A stretch of DNA of 64,000 nucleotides from CAKSFT01 sp045544615 (GCA_045544615.1 JAZPZI010000022.1:20724-84723), one strand, 5' to 3'; counted from the first letter of the stretch, positions 24,802 to 34,239 are shown. Notes: generated by a model from the letters alone, not told the origin. Program-made: numbers and translations.

Positions 24802-25557
24802 ATGTATGCAAAAAGAATAATCCCCTGCCTTGATGTCAAGGACGGAAGAGTTGTAAAAGGCGTAAACTTTGTAAACCTGATCGATGCGGGAGACCCTGTT
24901 GAGACAGCAAAGGCATATAACAAAGCGGGTGCAGACGAGCTTGTTTTTCTCGATATCACCGCATCAAGCGATAACCGCAACACCGTTGTCGATATGGTAA
25001 AAAGAGTTGCCCGTGAGGTGTTTATCCCATTTACGGTCGGCGGCGGAATAAGAACGGTTGAGAACTTTTCAGAAATACTAAACGCCGGTGCCGACAAGGT
25101 ATCTGTAAACTCTGCGGCAATCAAAAACCCGGCACTCATAAGCGATGCCGCCAAGAAATTCGGCTCACAGTGTGTTGTTGTGGCAATAGATGCCAAAAAA
25201 AGCGGAGATAGCTGGGAAGTATTTTTAAATGGCGGTAGAGTAAATACAGGTCTTGATGCAATAGAATGGGCAAAAAAGGCAGAATCACTCGGTGCAGGCG
25301 AGATTTTGCTTACAAGCATGGATGCTGACGGCACCAAGGCAGGCTATGACATCGAGCTTACCCGCCGCATCTCGGAGGCGGTGAATATCCCTGTTATCGC
25401 ATCGGGCGGTGCAGGAGCTTTAGAGCATTTCAGGGACGCATTTACTCTCGGAAAAGCCGATGCAGTTCTTGCCGCAAGCCTTTTCCATTTCAATGAGATT
25501 AAAATTTCCGATTTGAAAATGTACCTAAAGGAAAACGGAATAAATACAAGAATGTAA
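24802..25557 (+). CDS. hisF: imidazole glycerol phosphate synthase, cyclase subunit
   Basis: TIM-barrel cyclase converting PRFAR plus ammonia to imidazole glycerol phosphate and AICAR. The 251 aa product has the N-terminal RIIPCLDVKDGRVVKG with catalytic Asp-11, the phosphate-binding VGGGIRT, and the second aspartate in VVVAIDAKK. Length is typical. GGGAGG precedes ATG 24802. Cotranscribed with hisH and ended by the terminator at 25561. Confidence 0.97.
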   Translation: MYAKRIIPCLDVKDGRVVKGVNFVNLIDAGDPVETAKAYNKAGADELVFLDITASSDNRNTVVDMVKRVAREVFIPFTVGGGIRTVENFSEILNAGADKVSVNSAAIKNPALISDAAKKFGSQCVVVAIDAKKSGDSWEVFLNGGRVNTGLDAIEWAKKAESLGAGEILLTSMDADGTKAGYDIELTRRISEAVNIPVIASGGAGALEHFRDAFTLGKADAVLAASLFHFNEIKISDLKMYLKENGINTRM

Positions 25558-25560
25558 ACG

Positions 25561-25590
25561 AAAAAAGCACCTTGGATGGGGTGCTTTTTT
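25561..25590 (+). terminator. terminator after hisF
   Basis: Stem AAAAAAGCACC / GGTGCTTTTTT, 8 nt loop. Confidence 0.9.
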
Positions 25591-25771
25591 CAATTTGATA
25601 TGTATAGGATAAAAGGGTAGAATGTAATTTCCTTCTACAAGAATTATTATAGCATACATTATTATATAATGCAAGCCTTTTTTTGAATATATTGGGGATT
25701 TTTTAAAAATATTTTATTTCAAACCACAATATGTTCGATTTTTCCGTTTTTTGACAATCTTTGCAGACAAG

Positions 25772-25801
25772 TTGACAATCGCTTCAGAGCTATGGTAAAA
25801 T
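25772..25801 (+). promoter_or_regulatory. promoter of secreted-protein gene
   Basis: TTGACA (25772-25777), 18 bp, TAAAAT (25796-25801). A second TTGACA at 25751 lies upstream. The rest of the 25591-25771 spacer is AT-rich with no other signal seen. Confidence 0.65.
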
Positions 25802-25829
25802 AATCTTATGAAATATAAGGAGATTTGCT

Positions 25830-26807
25830 ATGAAAAAAATACTCTCATCAGCACTTGCAGTATTGGTTTTAATATCCTCTGCCTATGCTGAAAAAATATT
25901 TGTTACATATGATTCCTACGGCCTTATCGACTCGGTCGAGGTCTTTCGTGAAGACTTCAACTACCCGCTGGAAAAAGGCTACCGTGCTTTTATCTATGAC
26001 CCGACCTGTGACTATAAGGAGCAATACTTTCCACAGCTTGAAAAGCCCGCAGAGCCGTCACTTCCGCCGATTTATCCGGAAGAGCGGTACTCTATGAGTG
26101 CGATTGCTCTTGTACGTCGTGCCTACGAAACCATGCGTGACGATGATTTTGTCACCGCAGTCGAGGTATTATACCATAATAACGAAACAACCTTCTATAT
26201 CCCGGAGGATGTTTACATCAACACCGCACCCGACATTTGCTCGGAGCTCGTCGGCAAATCAGCCGCATCACTCCGCCCGGGTGATGTTATAAATATTGCG
26301 GTAAGCTTTTCGGGAGTAATCGACGAGCTCAACCTCATCGCACGCATCCCTGTCGAGGATATCGCAAGCTCGGATGTCGACTATGGCAAATACTTCGAGG
26401 CGCTCTACGGCACCGACGGTTATGTATATTGGGCATACCAAAGCCACCCTACTCTGGAATTAAAAAAGCCACAAAACCACTACTACAATGAGCAGTATCA
26501 GTTTGGCGTTATCCGGATGCTGAGAGACGATTGCTATCTCATCTCGGGCGAAGACGGGCATTGGATGAACCTTACCGATGTGTATTTTAAGCCAAACACA
26601 ATCGTCTACACCTGCGATGTCGCAAACAAGTTCAGGTGTTCGGTATCCGATATCTCGGCAATCCGTGAATCGCATATTCCGGGCGACTGCTTCGACGACG
26701 ATGGCAATGTAACAAGCTGGAGCAAGGATGGCGATTATGTATATGCACTCTCGAGAACAATCGCCGGCGAGGCGGTCGAGATTGTACTCTTTTATAACTT
26801 CAAATAG
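25830..26807 (+). CDS. secreted protein of unknown function
   Basis: A 325 aa exported protein. The signal peptide MKKILSSALAVLVLISSAYA is followed by a Tyr/Asp-rich mature chain with a proline-rich spacer near residue 75. No catalytic motif or family is recognised. AAGGAGA precedes ATG 25830. The next gene has a very similar signal peptide, so the pair may be functionally linked. Confidence 0.75.
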   Translation: MKKILSSALAVLVLISSAYAEKIFVTYDSYGLIDSVEVFREDFNYPLEKGYRAFIYDPTCDYKEQYFPQLEKPAEPSLPPIYPEERYSMSAIALVRRAYETMRDDDFVTAVEVLYHNNETTFYIPEDVYINTAPDICSELVGKSAASLRPGDVINIAVSFSGVIDELNLIARIPVEDIASSDVDYGKYFEALYGTDGYVYWAYQSHPTLELKKPQNHYYNEQYQFGVIRMLRDDCYLISGEDGHWMNLTDVYFKPNTIVYTCDVANKFRCSVSDISAIRESHIPGDCFDDDGNVTSWSKDGDYVYALSRTIAGEAVEIVLFYNFK

Positions 26808-26870
26808 TTGTTTAACCCGTACTTTTTCGGGTATATATGAATAAACCAAAAAATTGAAAGGATGAATTTT

Positions 26871-28340
26871 ATGAAAAAAATATTATCAGCAGTTATAGCA
26901 CTTTCGATGTCACTTTCATCATTCGTGGCATTTGCAAAAGAATCACCGTCGCTCGACTTTTTGAAAGACTGGTACTCTTTGGAAAAGACATCAACTTCGC
27001 AAACAGCAGGAAGCTTCGAGGCAACACTCAATAAGCCTTTGGAGATCCTCGATGTTATCAATACCTCGCCTGTTGACAACTACATTGACCTCAAGACATT
27101 CGTCGAAGGCCTCTTTGACTCAACCTTTACCTTCACCACAAAGCAGAAGGTTGAGAATAATGGAAAAAAGGCAGCACAGGAAGTGCACTTTACCTCGGAA
27201 AATCCTATCATAGTTAACGATAACCTCAACCTTGATGTTGCATCAAAGCTCTCGTACTGGGCAGATATTGACTTTGAGAACCCCGAAAACTCCGAGATGA
27301 TTTTCTCCTGGCCATTCGGGGCAAAGTACATCACAATCCCGTTTGATGAGCTACTCTCCGATGAGGAAATCCCGGAATTCACCGCATTTGCACCGGGTAG
27401 CGATGAGTATAATCAGCTTGTTGATTTGTTGATCGATTGCACCGAAAAGCACGCAACCATCACAGGCAACAGCTCAAAGGTTACTGTCACCTTTACCGAT
27501 GCAGGACTCAAGATGTTCTTTGCAGACTATATCCTCGGTTGTATCGAGCTCGGCACTAAACTCTCGGACGAAGAGTACCCCGAAGATTATATGGACGAAA
27601 TCAAAGCTGAATTGGAGCCATTTGCAGAGGTTATGAGAAAGGTTACCTTCTTTGCAAAGGACGCACTTGTAATGGAATTTTCATTAGACAGCAAAGGCAG
27701 AATTTCAAAGGAAGTTGCAACCCTGAATGTCGACCTCAATGTATATGACATAATAAAATCATTTGACAGTGAGGCGGACACCTTCGGTCTTACAAAGGCC
27801 AATTCCGACATTGACTTCACATTCACATCGATAAGTAATATTCAGTATAGCGACAGCAAAATTATAAAACCGGTTCTCGACGATAAAAACAGCATCACAA
27901 TTATGGAGTATTTTGACCCATACTACTACGACGAGCCAGAGGTTATCGAGCCTGTGGAGTACTACAGCAAGTTCGTTTGGACCGATATTAACGAGGCATT
28001 CTTCCTGGTTGAGAGTTATATCCCGGTTAGAAATCTCCTCGAGAGCTTTGACTATGAAATCGGATTCGAAAACGGTATGATTACAGCAAGCTCTGAATCA
28101 AACTATGCTCTTTATGATAATCTGAAGCTCTCTGTCGGCTCACCGTACATTATAACCGATAAGGGTACAGTAACACTCTCTTCCCCGATTGTGCTTTTAA
28201 ATAATGTGACATATATTTCTCTAAATGATGCGGAAGCTCTTATGCAGTCGACTGCACAAAGATATAGCTTTAACTTTGACTCCAAAAAAGGCAGTTTGAC
28301 CCTTGAGCGAATCCAGCAAGAGGAAGATTTTGCGAAATAA
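26871..28340 (+). CDS. secreted protein with C-terminal stalk-like domain
   Basis: A 489 aa exported protein. Signal peptide MKKILSAVIALSMSLSSFVAFA, then a large acidic domain of unknown type, and a C-terminal stretch (YIPVRNLLESFDYEIGFENG, then a second half ending in SFNFDSKKGSLTLER) resembling the copper-amine-oxidase N-terminal stalk. ATG 26871 is preferred over 26862 because GAAAGG is 11 bp away and not 2 bp. No enzymatic motif is seen; a cell-surface role is inferred. Confidence 0.75.
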   Translation: MKKILSAVIALSMSLSSFVAFAKESPSLDFLKDWYSLEKTSTSQTAGSFEATLNKPLEILDVINTSPVDNYIDLKTFVEGLFDSTFTFTTKQKVENNGKKAAQEVHFTSENPIIVNDNLNLDVASKLSYWADIDFENPENSEMIFSWPFGAKYITIPFDELLSDEEIPEFTAFAPGSDEYNQLVDLLIDCTEKHATITGNSSKVTVTFTDAGLKMFFADYILGCIELGTKLSDEEYPEDYMDEIKAELEPFAEVMRKVTFFAKDALVMEFSLDSKGRISKEVATLNVDLNVYDIIKSFDSEADTFGLTKANSDIDFTFTSISNIQYSDSKIIKPVLDDKNSITIMEYFDPYYYDEPEVIEPVEYYSKFVWTDINEAFFLVESYIPVRNLLESFDYEIGFENGMITASSESNYALYDNLKLSVGSPYIITDKGTVTLSSPIVLLNNVTYISLNDAEALMQSTAQRYSFNFDSKKGSLTLERIQQEEDFAK

Positions 28341-28350
28341 AAAAGACCTA

Positions 28351-28383
28351 AAAACCTCTGGGCTTATAACCCAGAGGTTTTTT
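28351..28383. terminator. bidirectional terminator between convergent genes
   Basis: Stem AACCTCTGGG / CCCAGAGGTT with 7 nt loop, A-run on the left and T-run on the right, between genes converging at 28340 and 28395. Confidence 0.9.
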
Positions 28384-28394
28384 ACATCTTCTTT

Positions 28395-29453
28395 TTAGTA
28401 CGGCAACTCTCTCATACCCTGCATAAAGTCCAGGACAATTTGTTTTTCGGTCTCATCCACAATCGGTGCAGGTTGATAGTTATTGATCTCACCCGTATAA
28501 ACATAACACGGGATTAGCTCCCACAACTTGGTTTTGAGTTCACCCTCATTCGTAATCTTCAAAGTAAGCTGGTATATAACCGTTCTGTTTTCCGGGCGCT
28601 TTCCGTGTCCGAAACAGAAATTACCCATAGAATATATAATGTCGACTCCGTTATAGTTCTCCATAGGTTGCAAAACGTGCGGATGATTTCCAACAACCAA
28701 GTCTGCACCTGCATCAACAAGCTTTCGTGATGCATTTATTCGCCATTGCTCCGGCTTATGTACCCTTTCCTTGCCACCGTGGTAATATACAATCTGGAAG
28801 TCGGAATTTGCTTCTTCCTTTTGAATCCTTGCTATAATATCTCTTGACTGCCAGTCCGACCAAAGCCCGTGGCATATCACCGCAATCCTGTAACCGTTCT
28901 TTTCAAGGTAGAATGTCTTATCGTTTGTGCCATATAACAAGCCTGCCGCCTCAACCGCAGCTATGGTATCCTGTCTTCCCTTTTCACCGTAATCTCCGTA
29001 ATGGTTGTTCGCAAGCGATACCGCCTCGACGCTCGATGAGGTCAGGATGTCGGTATTTGATGCTTTTGAATAATACCAATATGCAGGGCTGTGGTCCTTG
29101 CTTATTTTTTGCAGTTTGTTATCGGATAAAACCGTTTCAAGATTAACTATTGTATAATCGTCTTTTTCAAAAATAGGTGCAACCTTTTCCAGAAAATAAG
29201 TAGGCGGCTGATTATTGGTATATTCGTTAAAGCTACCCGCCGTTGTCTGATTCTCGGGCGATGCCAGGAGACAATCGCCTGTGAAGGTCACAACAAAATC
29301 AAACACTTTTGTCTCTTCTGCTTTTTCCTCCACAATCTCAACAACTTCTTCTGTCGGCGGCACATACTCCGGTGTATATATAAGATACCCGCCAAGCATA
29401 CTGGCCATCATTATTAAAGATAAAGCAACTCTGGACACTCTGCTCTCCCCCAT
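28395..29453 (-). CDS. CapA family protein (poly-gamma-glutamate capsule synthesis-like)
   Basis: A 352 aa membrane-anchored member of the CapA/PgsA metallophosphoesterase-like family. N-terminal TM (8-28), acidic linker, then the core: VTFTGDCLLA (metal-binding Asp), VNLETVLSD, SLANNHYGDYG, YYHGG and VVGNHPHVLQ, ending YSMGNFCFG. Lone CapA-like genes without capBC are frequent in clostridia, and their substrate is unknown. AAAAGGA lies upstream of ATG 29453. Confidence 0.9.
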   Translation of the reverse strand: MGESRVSRVALSLIMMASMLGGYLIYTPEYVPPTEEVVEIVEEKAEETKVFDFVVTFTGDCLLASPENQTTAGSFNEYTNNQPPTYFLEKVAPIFEKDDYTIVNLETVLSDNKLQKISKDHSPAYWYYSKASNTDILTSSSVEAVSLANNHYGDYGEKGRQDTIAAVEAAGLLYGTNDKTFYLEKNGYRIAVICHGLWSDWQSRDIIARIQKEEANSDFQIVYYHGGKERVHKPEQWRINASRKLVDAGADLVVGNHPHVLQPMENYNGVDIIYSMGNFCFGHGKRPENRTVIYQLTLKITNEGELKTKLWELIPCYVYTGEINNYQPAPIVDETEKQIVLDFMQGMRELPY

Positions 29454-29539
29454 TTTTTAATCCTTTTTATTATCGTAATACATTTGTCAGATTTTGTCAA
29501 GAAGAAGAGGAAAAAAAGGGAAATCGACACATAAATCAA

Positions 29540-29567
29540 AACCCCCAAAGCATCAGCCTCGGGGGTT
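29540..29567 (-). terminator. terminator of rnpB
   Basis: Stem AACCCCC / GGGGGTT followed on the minus strand by TTTTGATTT. Confidence 0.75.
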
Positions 29568-29574
29568 ATTTTCA

Positions 29575-29912
29575 TTTATGAGCAAGTCTGTAAGCCGGGT
29601 TCTGTATTAGACGGTAATCTATCTGTGGCCTTTCGTTACCAAAAGGCTCAAGCCATCAGTCTGAAAACGCCGAGCAGGCTTAATTTTCAAGTCGATGTTG
29701 CTCCGGATGGGGTTTACACCGGGGAGTCGTTACCTGTCCCCGTGTGCGCTCTTACCGCACATTTCCACACTTACCGATTTCTCGGCGTTTATTTTCTGTT
29801 GCACTATCCTTGGAGTCACCTCCACCGGCCGTTAGCCGGCATCCTTGCTCTCTGGAGCCCGGACTTTCCTCACGCAAAAATCTCTTTTGCCCGCCACCGT
29901 CTGACTTACTCA
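29575..29912 (-). ncRNA. rnpB: RNase P RNA, class A
   Basis: Catalytic RNA of ribonuclease P, which trims tRNA 5' ends. On the minus strand the conserved P4 strand appears as GAGGAAAGTCCGGGCTCC near the 5' end and the partner ACAGAACCCGGCTTACAG near the 3' end, about 300 nt apart. AGTGCAACAGAAA and TAAACCCCATC features of bacterial type A are also visible. A perfect promoter lies just upstream. The precise ends are estimated. Confidence 0.95.
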
Positions 29913-29918
29913 ACCTTG

Positions 29919-29947
29919 ATTTTAGCAGATTTTTTATAGTTTGTCAA
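29919..29947 (-). promoter_or_regulatory. rnpB promoter
   Basis: Minus strand TTGACA (29947-29942), 17 bp, TAAAAT (29924-29919). The -35 overlaps the stop codon of the small ger gene. Confidence 0.85.
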
Positions 29948-30108
29948 GCCAAAACATACAAAACCCCTGAAATACCTGACAAAACTGCAAGAACAATCAG
30001 CGCCACACCACCGAGGATGTTTTTGTTTTTGAAGCACCACATACTATAACTCAGAGTCCTTGTCTCCATTATCAGAAGAAGCAGGGCAAAAAGATAGAAA
30101 AATAACAT
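29944..30108 (-). CDS. 54 aa two-TM protein, possible germination receptor D subunit
   Basis: A short ORF starting immediately after the gerC stop (TAA then ATG). The product has two hydrophobic helices, MLFFYLFALLLLIM and ILGGVALIVLAVLSGISGVL, joined by a short basic hinge (SYSMWCFKNKN). In Bacillus several GerA-type operons end with a small two-TM D gene that tunes receptor sensitivity; position, size and topology agree, although no clear sequence identity can be claimed. The rnpB promoter begins at its stop codon. Confidence 0.6.
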   Translation of the reverse strand: MLFFYLFALLLLIMETRTLSYSMWCFKNKNILGGVALIVLAVLSGISGVLYVLA

Positions 30109-31446
30109 TTACTGTCCCTCCCTGTTTTTGATAACCGCACCGGTTCTTCTGATTTTGAATTTGACATCAACAAAAAAATCAGCAGTGCTGAACTTCTCTT
30201 TCCAGTCATAGTTTTCAAACTCATCGGTTGTAGAAAAAGCCTTTTTTGCATATGAACCAAATCCAACAATATCTGTCCCCAACTCTCTTGATGTTCTTTC
30301 TAAAAACTTCTCGACCGCACCCTTGATATATCCCGAGATTTCCTCCTCATAGTTATAAATATCCTCTTCAACAAAGTAATCGTCCGCCGCCGAAACAAGG
30401 CTTCCCTCATAGTAGAGCTTAACCCCGATTTTAGGATTTTTTCCATCAACCTCTACCGAGATTTTCGGCTTCTTTATCTGTTGAGTTTGCATAACAACCG
30501 GGATATCGGAATTTCCGCAATAAAAAGTATTATAGCTATACTTGAAATTTCCGCAGAGCATATTATAAATCTCGCTCTCAATTCCACTCATTTTGGCAAC
30601 CATTTTATCGTTTGAAAAAACAGCCATACCAAGTGTCTCGGTTTTATTATCCTTATTGGCAGAGATATCTCCCGCTGCGTAGTTCCTTAACATATACTCA
30701 AATCCCTCGAAATTCATATCGCTTGTACTTTTCGGGATTTCGATACTTTTCTCTTCGCTTTGCTGACTGCCTTTATCTCCGTCAGATTGTGATCCCCCGT
30801 CACTTTCTCCGCCCTGACTTTCTTTCTGTTTTGTGTCCCCTTTTTTACTTTTTGATACAAGGGGAAGTATGATATCCTTTTCATCCGAATCCATATAAAA
30901 ATATGTGTGTTGCGAAGAAATTTTGGGGACTAACTCTGCAAAGCTGTTATCAAAAACAAGCTGATAGTATTTTACCGGGTTTATTTCCATCTCTGGCTTT
31001 ACCTCGGCAAGATACTCCTTTGCCTTACCGTTTGAAATCGCAACAAACATATTTGGTCTAAGATCGTTCGAACGCTCGATAGTATAGATAAACCTGCTAA
31101 TTCCTTCTTTTGCCAGTTCATCCGAAATTACAATAATCTTTGTGTGCGAAAGCTGAAACTTTTTGCTCACAAGATTGTTTGCGATATTTATTCCGCTATA
31201 AATGCTCGGTGCCTCAACCGTTACTATTCCGAGCGTTTCGGCGCCAGAGCCGCCTTGCTCACTGCTTCCGCCGCTAATCTGTGCAGGCTTTGCAAACTGA
31301 ACCGAAATTTCAAACTGACCATCTGTTTGGGCTTTGTCAACTCCGATTGCAACAACATATGCGTAATCATTTGGCTCGGTTGCGGCATTGCAGGCAGAGA
31401 GTATCAAAATGCAAATTAGTGTCCCTACTGTTTTTATTGTTTTCGT
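30109..31446 (-). CDS. gerC: germination lipoprotein Ger(x)C, apparent ACG start
   Basis: C subunit of a GerA-type spore germination receptor, a lipoprotein on the outer face of the spore inner membrane. The mature chain (AYVVAIGVDKA, FVAISNGKAKEYL, EKFLERTSRELGTDIVGFG) fits the Ger(x)C family. Apparent start TTG 31407 leaves only MILSAC before the lipobox cysteine, too short. In frame, AGGAGGG (31460-31454) lies 7 bp before an ACG at 31446; starting there gives KTIKTVGTLICILILSAC, an ideal lipoprotein signal. No ATG, GTG or TTG exists at that position. A Ser/Gly/Gln-rich insert occurs near residue 215-235. It overlaps gerB by 13 bp. Confidence 0.85.
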   Translation of the reverse strand, partial: TKTIKTVGTLICILILSACNAATEPNDYAYVVAIGVDKAQTDGQFEISVQFAKPAQISGGSSEQGGSGAETLGIVTVEAPSIYSGINIANNLVSKKFQLSHTKIIVISDELAKEGISRFIYTIERSNDLRPNMFVAISNGKAKEYLAEVKPEMEINPVKYYQLVFDNSFAELVPKISSQHTYFYMDSDEKDIILPLVSKSKKGDTKQKESQGGESDGGSQSDGDKGSQQSEEKSIEIPKSTSDMNFEGFEYMLRNYAAGDISANKDNKTETLGMAVFSNDKMVAKMSGIESEIYNMLCGNFKYSYNTFYCGNSDIPVVMQTQQIKKPKISVEVDGKNPKIGVKLYYEGSLVSAADDYFVEEDIYNYEEEISGYIKGAVEKFLERTSRELGTDIVGFGSYAKKAFSTTDEFENYDWKEKFSTADFFVDVKFKIRRTGAVIKNREGQ

Positions 31447-32525
31447 TTTGAATCCCTCCTGTTCCTGATGATATATACCAAACCTACAACCGCCATAATA
31501 ACATAGAAAAATGGATAAACCACCCTTGAGAACATATATTTATTAGCAAGGAATGTTACAATGTTTGTCGTGATAAATCCAATGGATGCCGACAAAACCG
31601 CAATCGGCAGTATAACATCCTTTTGGTATTTCAAGTTGAAGGCTTTGATGAATGTATATGATATTATAAATAGATAAAAGCTTGCATAAAGAAGCATTGC
31701 GACCGCCCACGAAAACTCAAAGAATGCCTCAAACCGTTGAAAATAAAACCCGATGTTTGCCATTTTTGCAAGCTGATAGCTCGGTATGACAAAGGCTTTT
31801 GACACCGGGTACGGATAGACCAGAGTGTATATCAGTATTAAAACGGTTGACACAACTCCGCTTATCAAAAACGCAAGCTTTACACTTTTTGTTGCATCTG
31901 ACCTGTTTTTTGCATATGGCATTATGATGTAAATTGTCATCATATCCGCAAAGGCATAAATCCCCTGTGAGCCTCTAATAAACAGATTATATGTCCCCGT
32001 TCCCGCAAGAGGAAAGACGTTATTTATATCCATATCAGGAATTAAAACTGCGACAAAAAACAACATTACAACTGCAATCAACGGCATAAAAATAGAGTGA
32101 ATCCTGAAAATCGAATTTATGCCAATTCCTGCGGCTATTGAAACCGTGGCTAAAAAAACAAGCATAATCATTTTGGTTGAAGTGTTAGGCAAAAGGACCA
32201 TTCCTACACTTTCACAAAATACACGGATATCAGATGAGAGTGAAAGTATCATTATAAAAAGAGCTACAATCCCAACAAATACCCGAAATAATTTTCCTCC
32301 AAGATTCTCTGCAACCTCAAAAATATCTTTTGTACCTGTGTGGGCTAAAAGCCTGTCAATAACAAGAAAAATCAAGAATGAGAGGACAGTTATATATATC
32401 ATCTGCAACCATGCAGCAGTTCCTGAATTTAAGATTAAAACCCTGGGATAGGTAAAAAACATCTTGGCGACAATCAGGTTGACATAGGTTAGAGTAAGCT
32501 CCTTTTTTTCAGGATAAAGTCTCAT
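31434..32525 (-). CDS. gerB: germination receptor membrane subunit GerB
   Basis: B subunit of a GerA-type germinant receptor, related to APC-superfamily amino acid transporters and probably the germinant-binding part. The 363 aa product has about 10 TM helices from residue 10 to 350. ATG 32525 with AGGTGAT upstream is chosen; the longer frame to 32570 runs into gerA. It follows gerA with a 4 bp gap. Germinant is unknown. Confidence 0.92.
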   Translation of the reverse strand: MRLYPEKKELTLTYVNLIVAKMFFTYPRVLILNSGTAAWLQMIYITVLSFLIFLVIDRLLAHTGTKDIFEVAENLGGKLFRVFVGIVALFIMILSLSSDIRVFCESVGMVLLPNTSTKMIMLVFLATVSIAAGIGINSIFRIHSIFMPLIAVVMLFFVAVLIPDMDINNVFPLAGTGTYNLFIRGSQGIYAFADMMTIYIIMPYAKNRSDATKSVKLAFLISGVVSTVLILIYTLVYPYPVSKAFVIPSYQLAKMANIGFYFQRFEAFFEFSWAVAMLLYASFYLFIISYTFIKAFNLKYQKDVILPIAVLSASIGFITTNIVTFLANKYMFSRVVYPFFYVIMAVVGLVYIIRNRRDSKRKQ

Positions 32526-32529
32526 TATA

Positions 32530-34161
32530 TCACCTGCCTTTTTTGAATATTTTCCACTTTTCGCTAACACCGGGCTCTTGCTTTTTCCTTTTAGTGTTCA
32601 AATAATCGGGCCTTGATTCTCTTTTCCAAATAGGGGACACTAAAATAGATTTGCCAATACTTTCTTTTCTACCTTTGGCAAGTGGCGCTAAAACAGGGAC
32701 ACCAAAACTCACTTCTCCGCCAAGGATTACAGCATATAAGAAGATTCCGACTGCAATCCCGTAAAACCCAAATGTGGCTGCCAAGGCAACAAAAATAAGC
32801 CTTAATACCCTGTAACTCCATCCAAGAGAGTAATCGGTGATAGCAAAGGAGCCAATACCGGTCAAAGCAATTATAATAATCATAATAGGACTTACAATCT
32901 TTGCGCTCACGGCCGCTTGTCCAAGTATCAGTCCGCCCACAATCCCAAGCGTAGAGCCAATTTGACCCGGCATCCTGATTCCAGCTTCTCTTATCAACTC
33001 AAAGGATATATCCATCAGTAAAAGCTCGACTACGCTTGGGAACGGGACATTCTCTCGTGCCGCGCTTATAGCATAAATCAGGAATGTTGGCACCATTTCC
33101 TGATGAAATAGTGTTATTGCAAGGTATAGTGCCGGCAGAAGAAGTGATGTAAACATCGCAATTAACCGAATTATTCGTGTCATATTGGCATATGGAGCTC
33201 TCAAATAGGCATCTGCCGGAGAGTGCATAAGTTCAAACGCATTTGTAGGAAATATCAAGGCTTTAGGACTACCGCTCAAGATAAACGCAACCCTGCCCTC
33301 GGAAAGTGCTCTTGCAACTCTGTCAGGTCGCTCTGTTGCAAGTACATGGTTGGTCAACATATGCGTTTTTTCCTCTACAAGCAATGAAACCTCCTCGATT
33401 GCAATAATATAGTCGGTTTCTATGCCCTCTAACCGTCTTTTTACCTCCGAAACAAGCTCGTTATTGGCAATATCCGAGATATACATCATAACACCACGAG
33501 TTTTACTGCGTTTTCCGACCGTAATTCCCACCGAAATCAGCTTTTCGTCCTTTATAATTTTTCTGACAAGTGCAGAATTATTACGGAGCATCTCACCAAA
33601 AGCTTCCTGTGGGCCATACAAAGATTGTTCATTCTCGGGTCTTTGAATCCCACGGTTACCCCAGTTCCTGACATCCAGCACAAATCCACAGGACAAGCCT
33701 TCAACAAACAAGCCACACCCACCAAAGTTAACGTCATCTATTATAGTATCAAAGTCCTCGCATTTTCTGACCTGCGAATGCGCTAAAAGCCTCTCCATAA
33801 TGTAATCTGCATTGATTTCAACCTTTTCCTTGCTTATAAAAGGAATCTTTAAAAGTGTTTCAACTATTGCACCGTCAATAGATGCTGTGTCAGACATTCC
33901 ATCATAAAAGATGATAAATGCTCTGATATCTCCTTTTAGTCGCAATTTTCTGATTACAAAATCGTTATTGTCGGGATAATTAAACCTGTTTTCGATATAT
34001 TTTAGTGTATCGTCATAGCTTTTTGACACATTTACAACTTTTTTTTCCATTTCTTCCTGACGCACATCGTATTTAATATTATCGGTTTCTTCGCCAATCA
34101 AGAACTCATCTGCATCATTGGGGACATCAAAAGTGAAGATTTTTTTAAATATGCTTTTCAT
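32530..34161 (-). CDS. gerA: germination receptor subunit GerA
   Basis: A subunit of the spore germination receptor. The 543 aa product has a soluble N-terminal domain (1-285) with FIIFYDGMSD and the conserved DVRNWGNRGIQRPENEQSLY stretch nearby, then 5-6 TM helices (from about 330) including MPGQIGSTLGIVGGLILGQAAV, typical of the family, and a basic C-terminus. AAGAGGA precedes ATG 34161. First gene of gerA-gerB-gerC-small gene. Probably expressed in the forespore, though I could not identify a sigma-G promoter. Confidence 0.95.
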   Translation of the reverse strand: MKSIFKKIFTFDVPNDADEFLIGEETDNIKYDVRQEEMEKKVVNVSKSYDDTLKYIENRFNYPDNNDFVIRKLRLKGDIRAFIIFYDGMSDTASIDGAIVETLLKIPFISKEKVEINADYIMERLLAHSQVRKCEDFDTIIDDVNFGGCGLFVEGLSCGFVLDVRNWGNRGIQRPENEQSLYGPQEAFGEMLRNNSALVRKIIKDEKLISVGITVGKRSKTRGVMMYISDIANNELVSEVKRRLEGIETDYIIAIEEVSLLVEEKTHMLTNHVLATERPDRVARALSEGRVAFILSGSPKALIFPTNAFELMHSPADAYLRAPYANMTRIIRLIAMFTSLLLPALYLAITLFHQEMVPTFLIYAISAARENVPFPSVVELLLMDISFELIREAGIRMPGQIGSTLGIVGGLILGQAAVSAKIVSPIMIIIIALTGIGSFAITDYSLGWSYRVLRLIFVALAATFGFYGIAVGIFLYAVILGGEVSFGVPVLAPLAKGRKESIGKSILVSPIWKRESRPDYLNTKRKKQEPGVSEKWKIFKKGR

Positions 34162-34223
34162 ATAAATCCTCTTTTCCTATATTTACATCAAGATTATTCC
34201 AAAAATTGCCCAATTATATACAT

Positions 34224-34239
34224 TGTTTCACGTGAAACA
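34224..34239. promoter_or_regulatory. parS site 1
   Basis: Perfect consensus parS, TGTTTCACGTGAAACA, the ParB/Spo0J loading site. Located 213 bp upstream of parA. Confidence 0.95.

Noticed and set aside
29625..30049. Plus-strand ORFs of about 100 codons
   Set aside because: They overlap rnpB and its promoter on the opposite strand.
34162..34230. Sigma-G promoter for the ger operon
   Set aside because: A GNATR-like -35 can be found but no CATnnTA -10 at proper spacing, so I do not report it.
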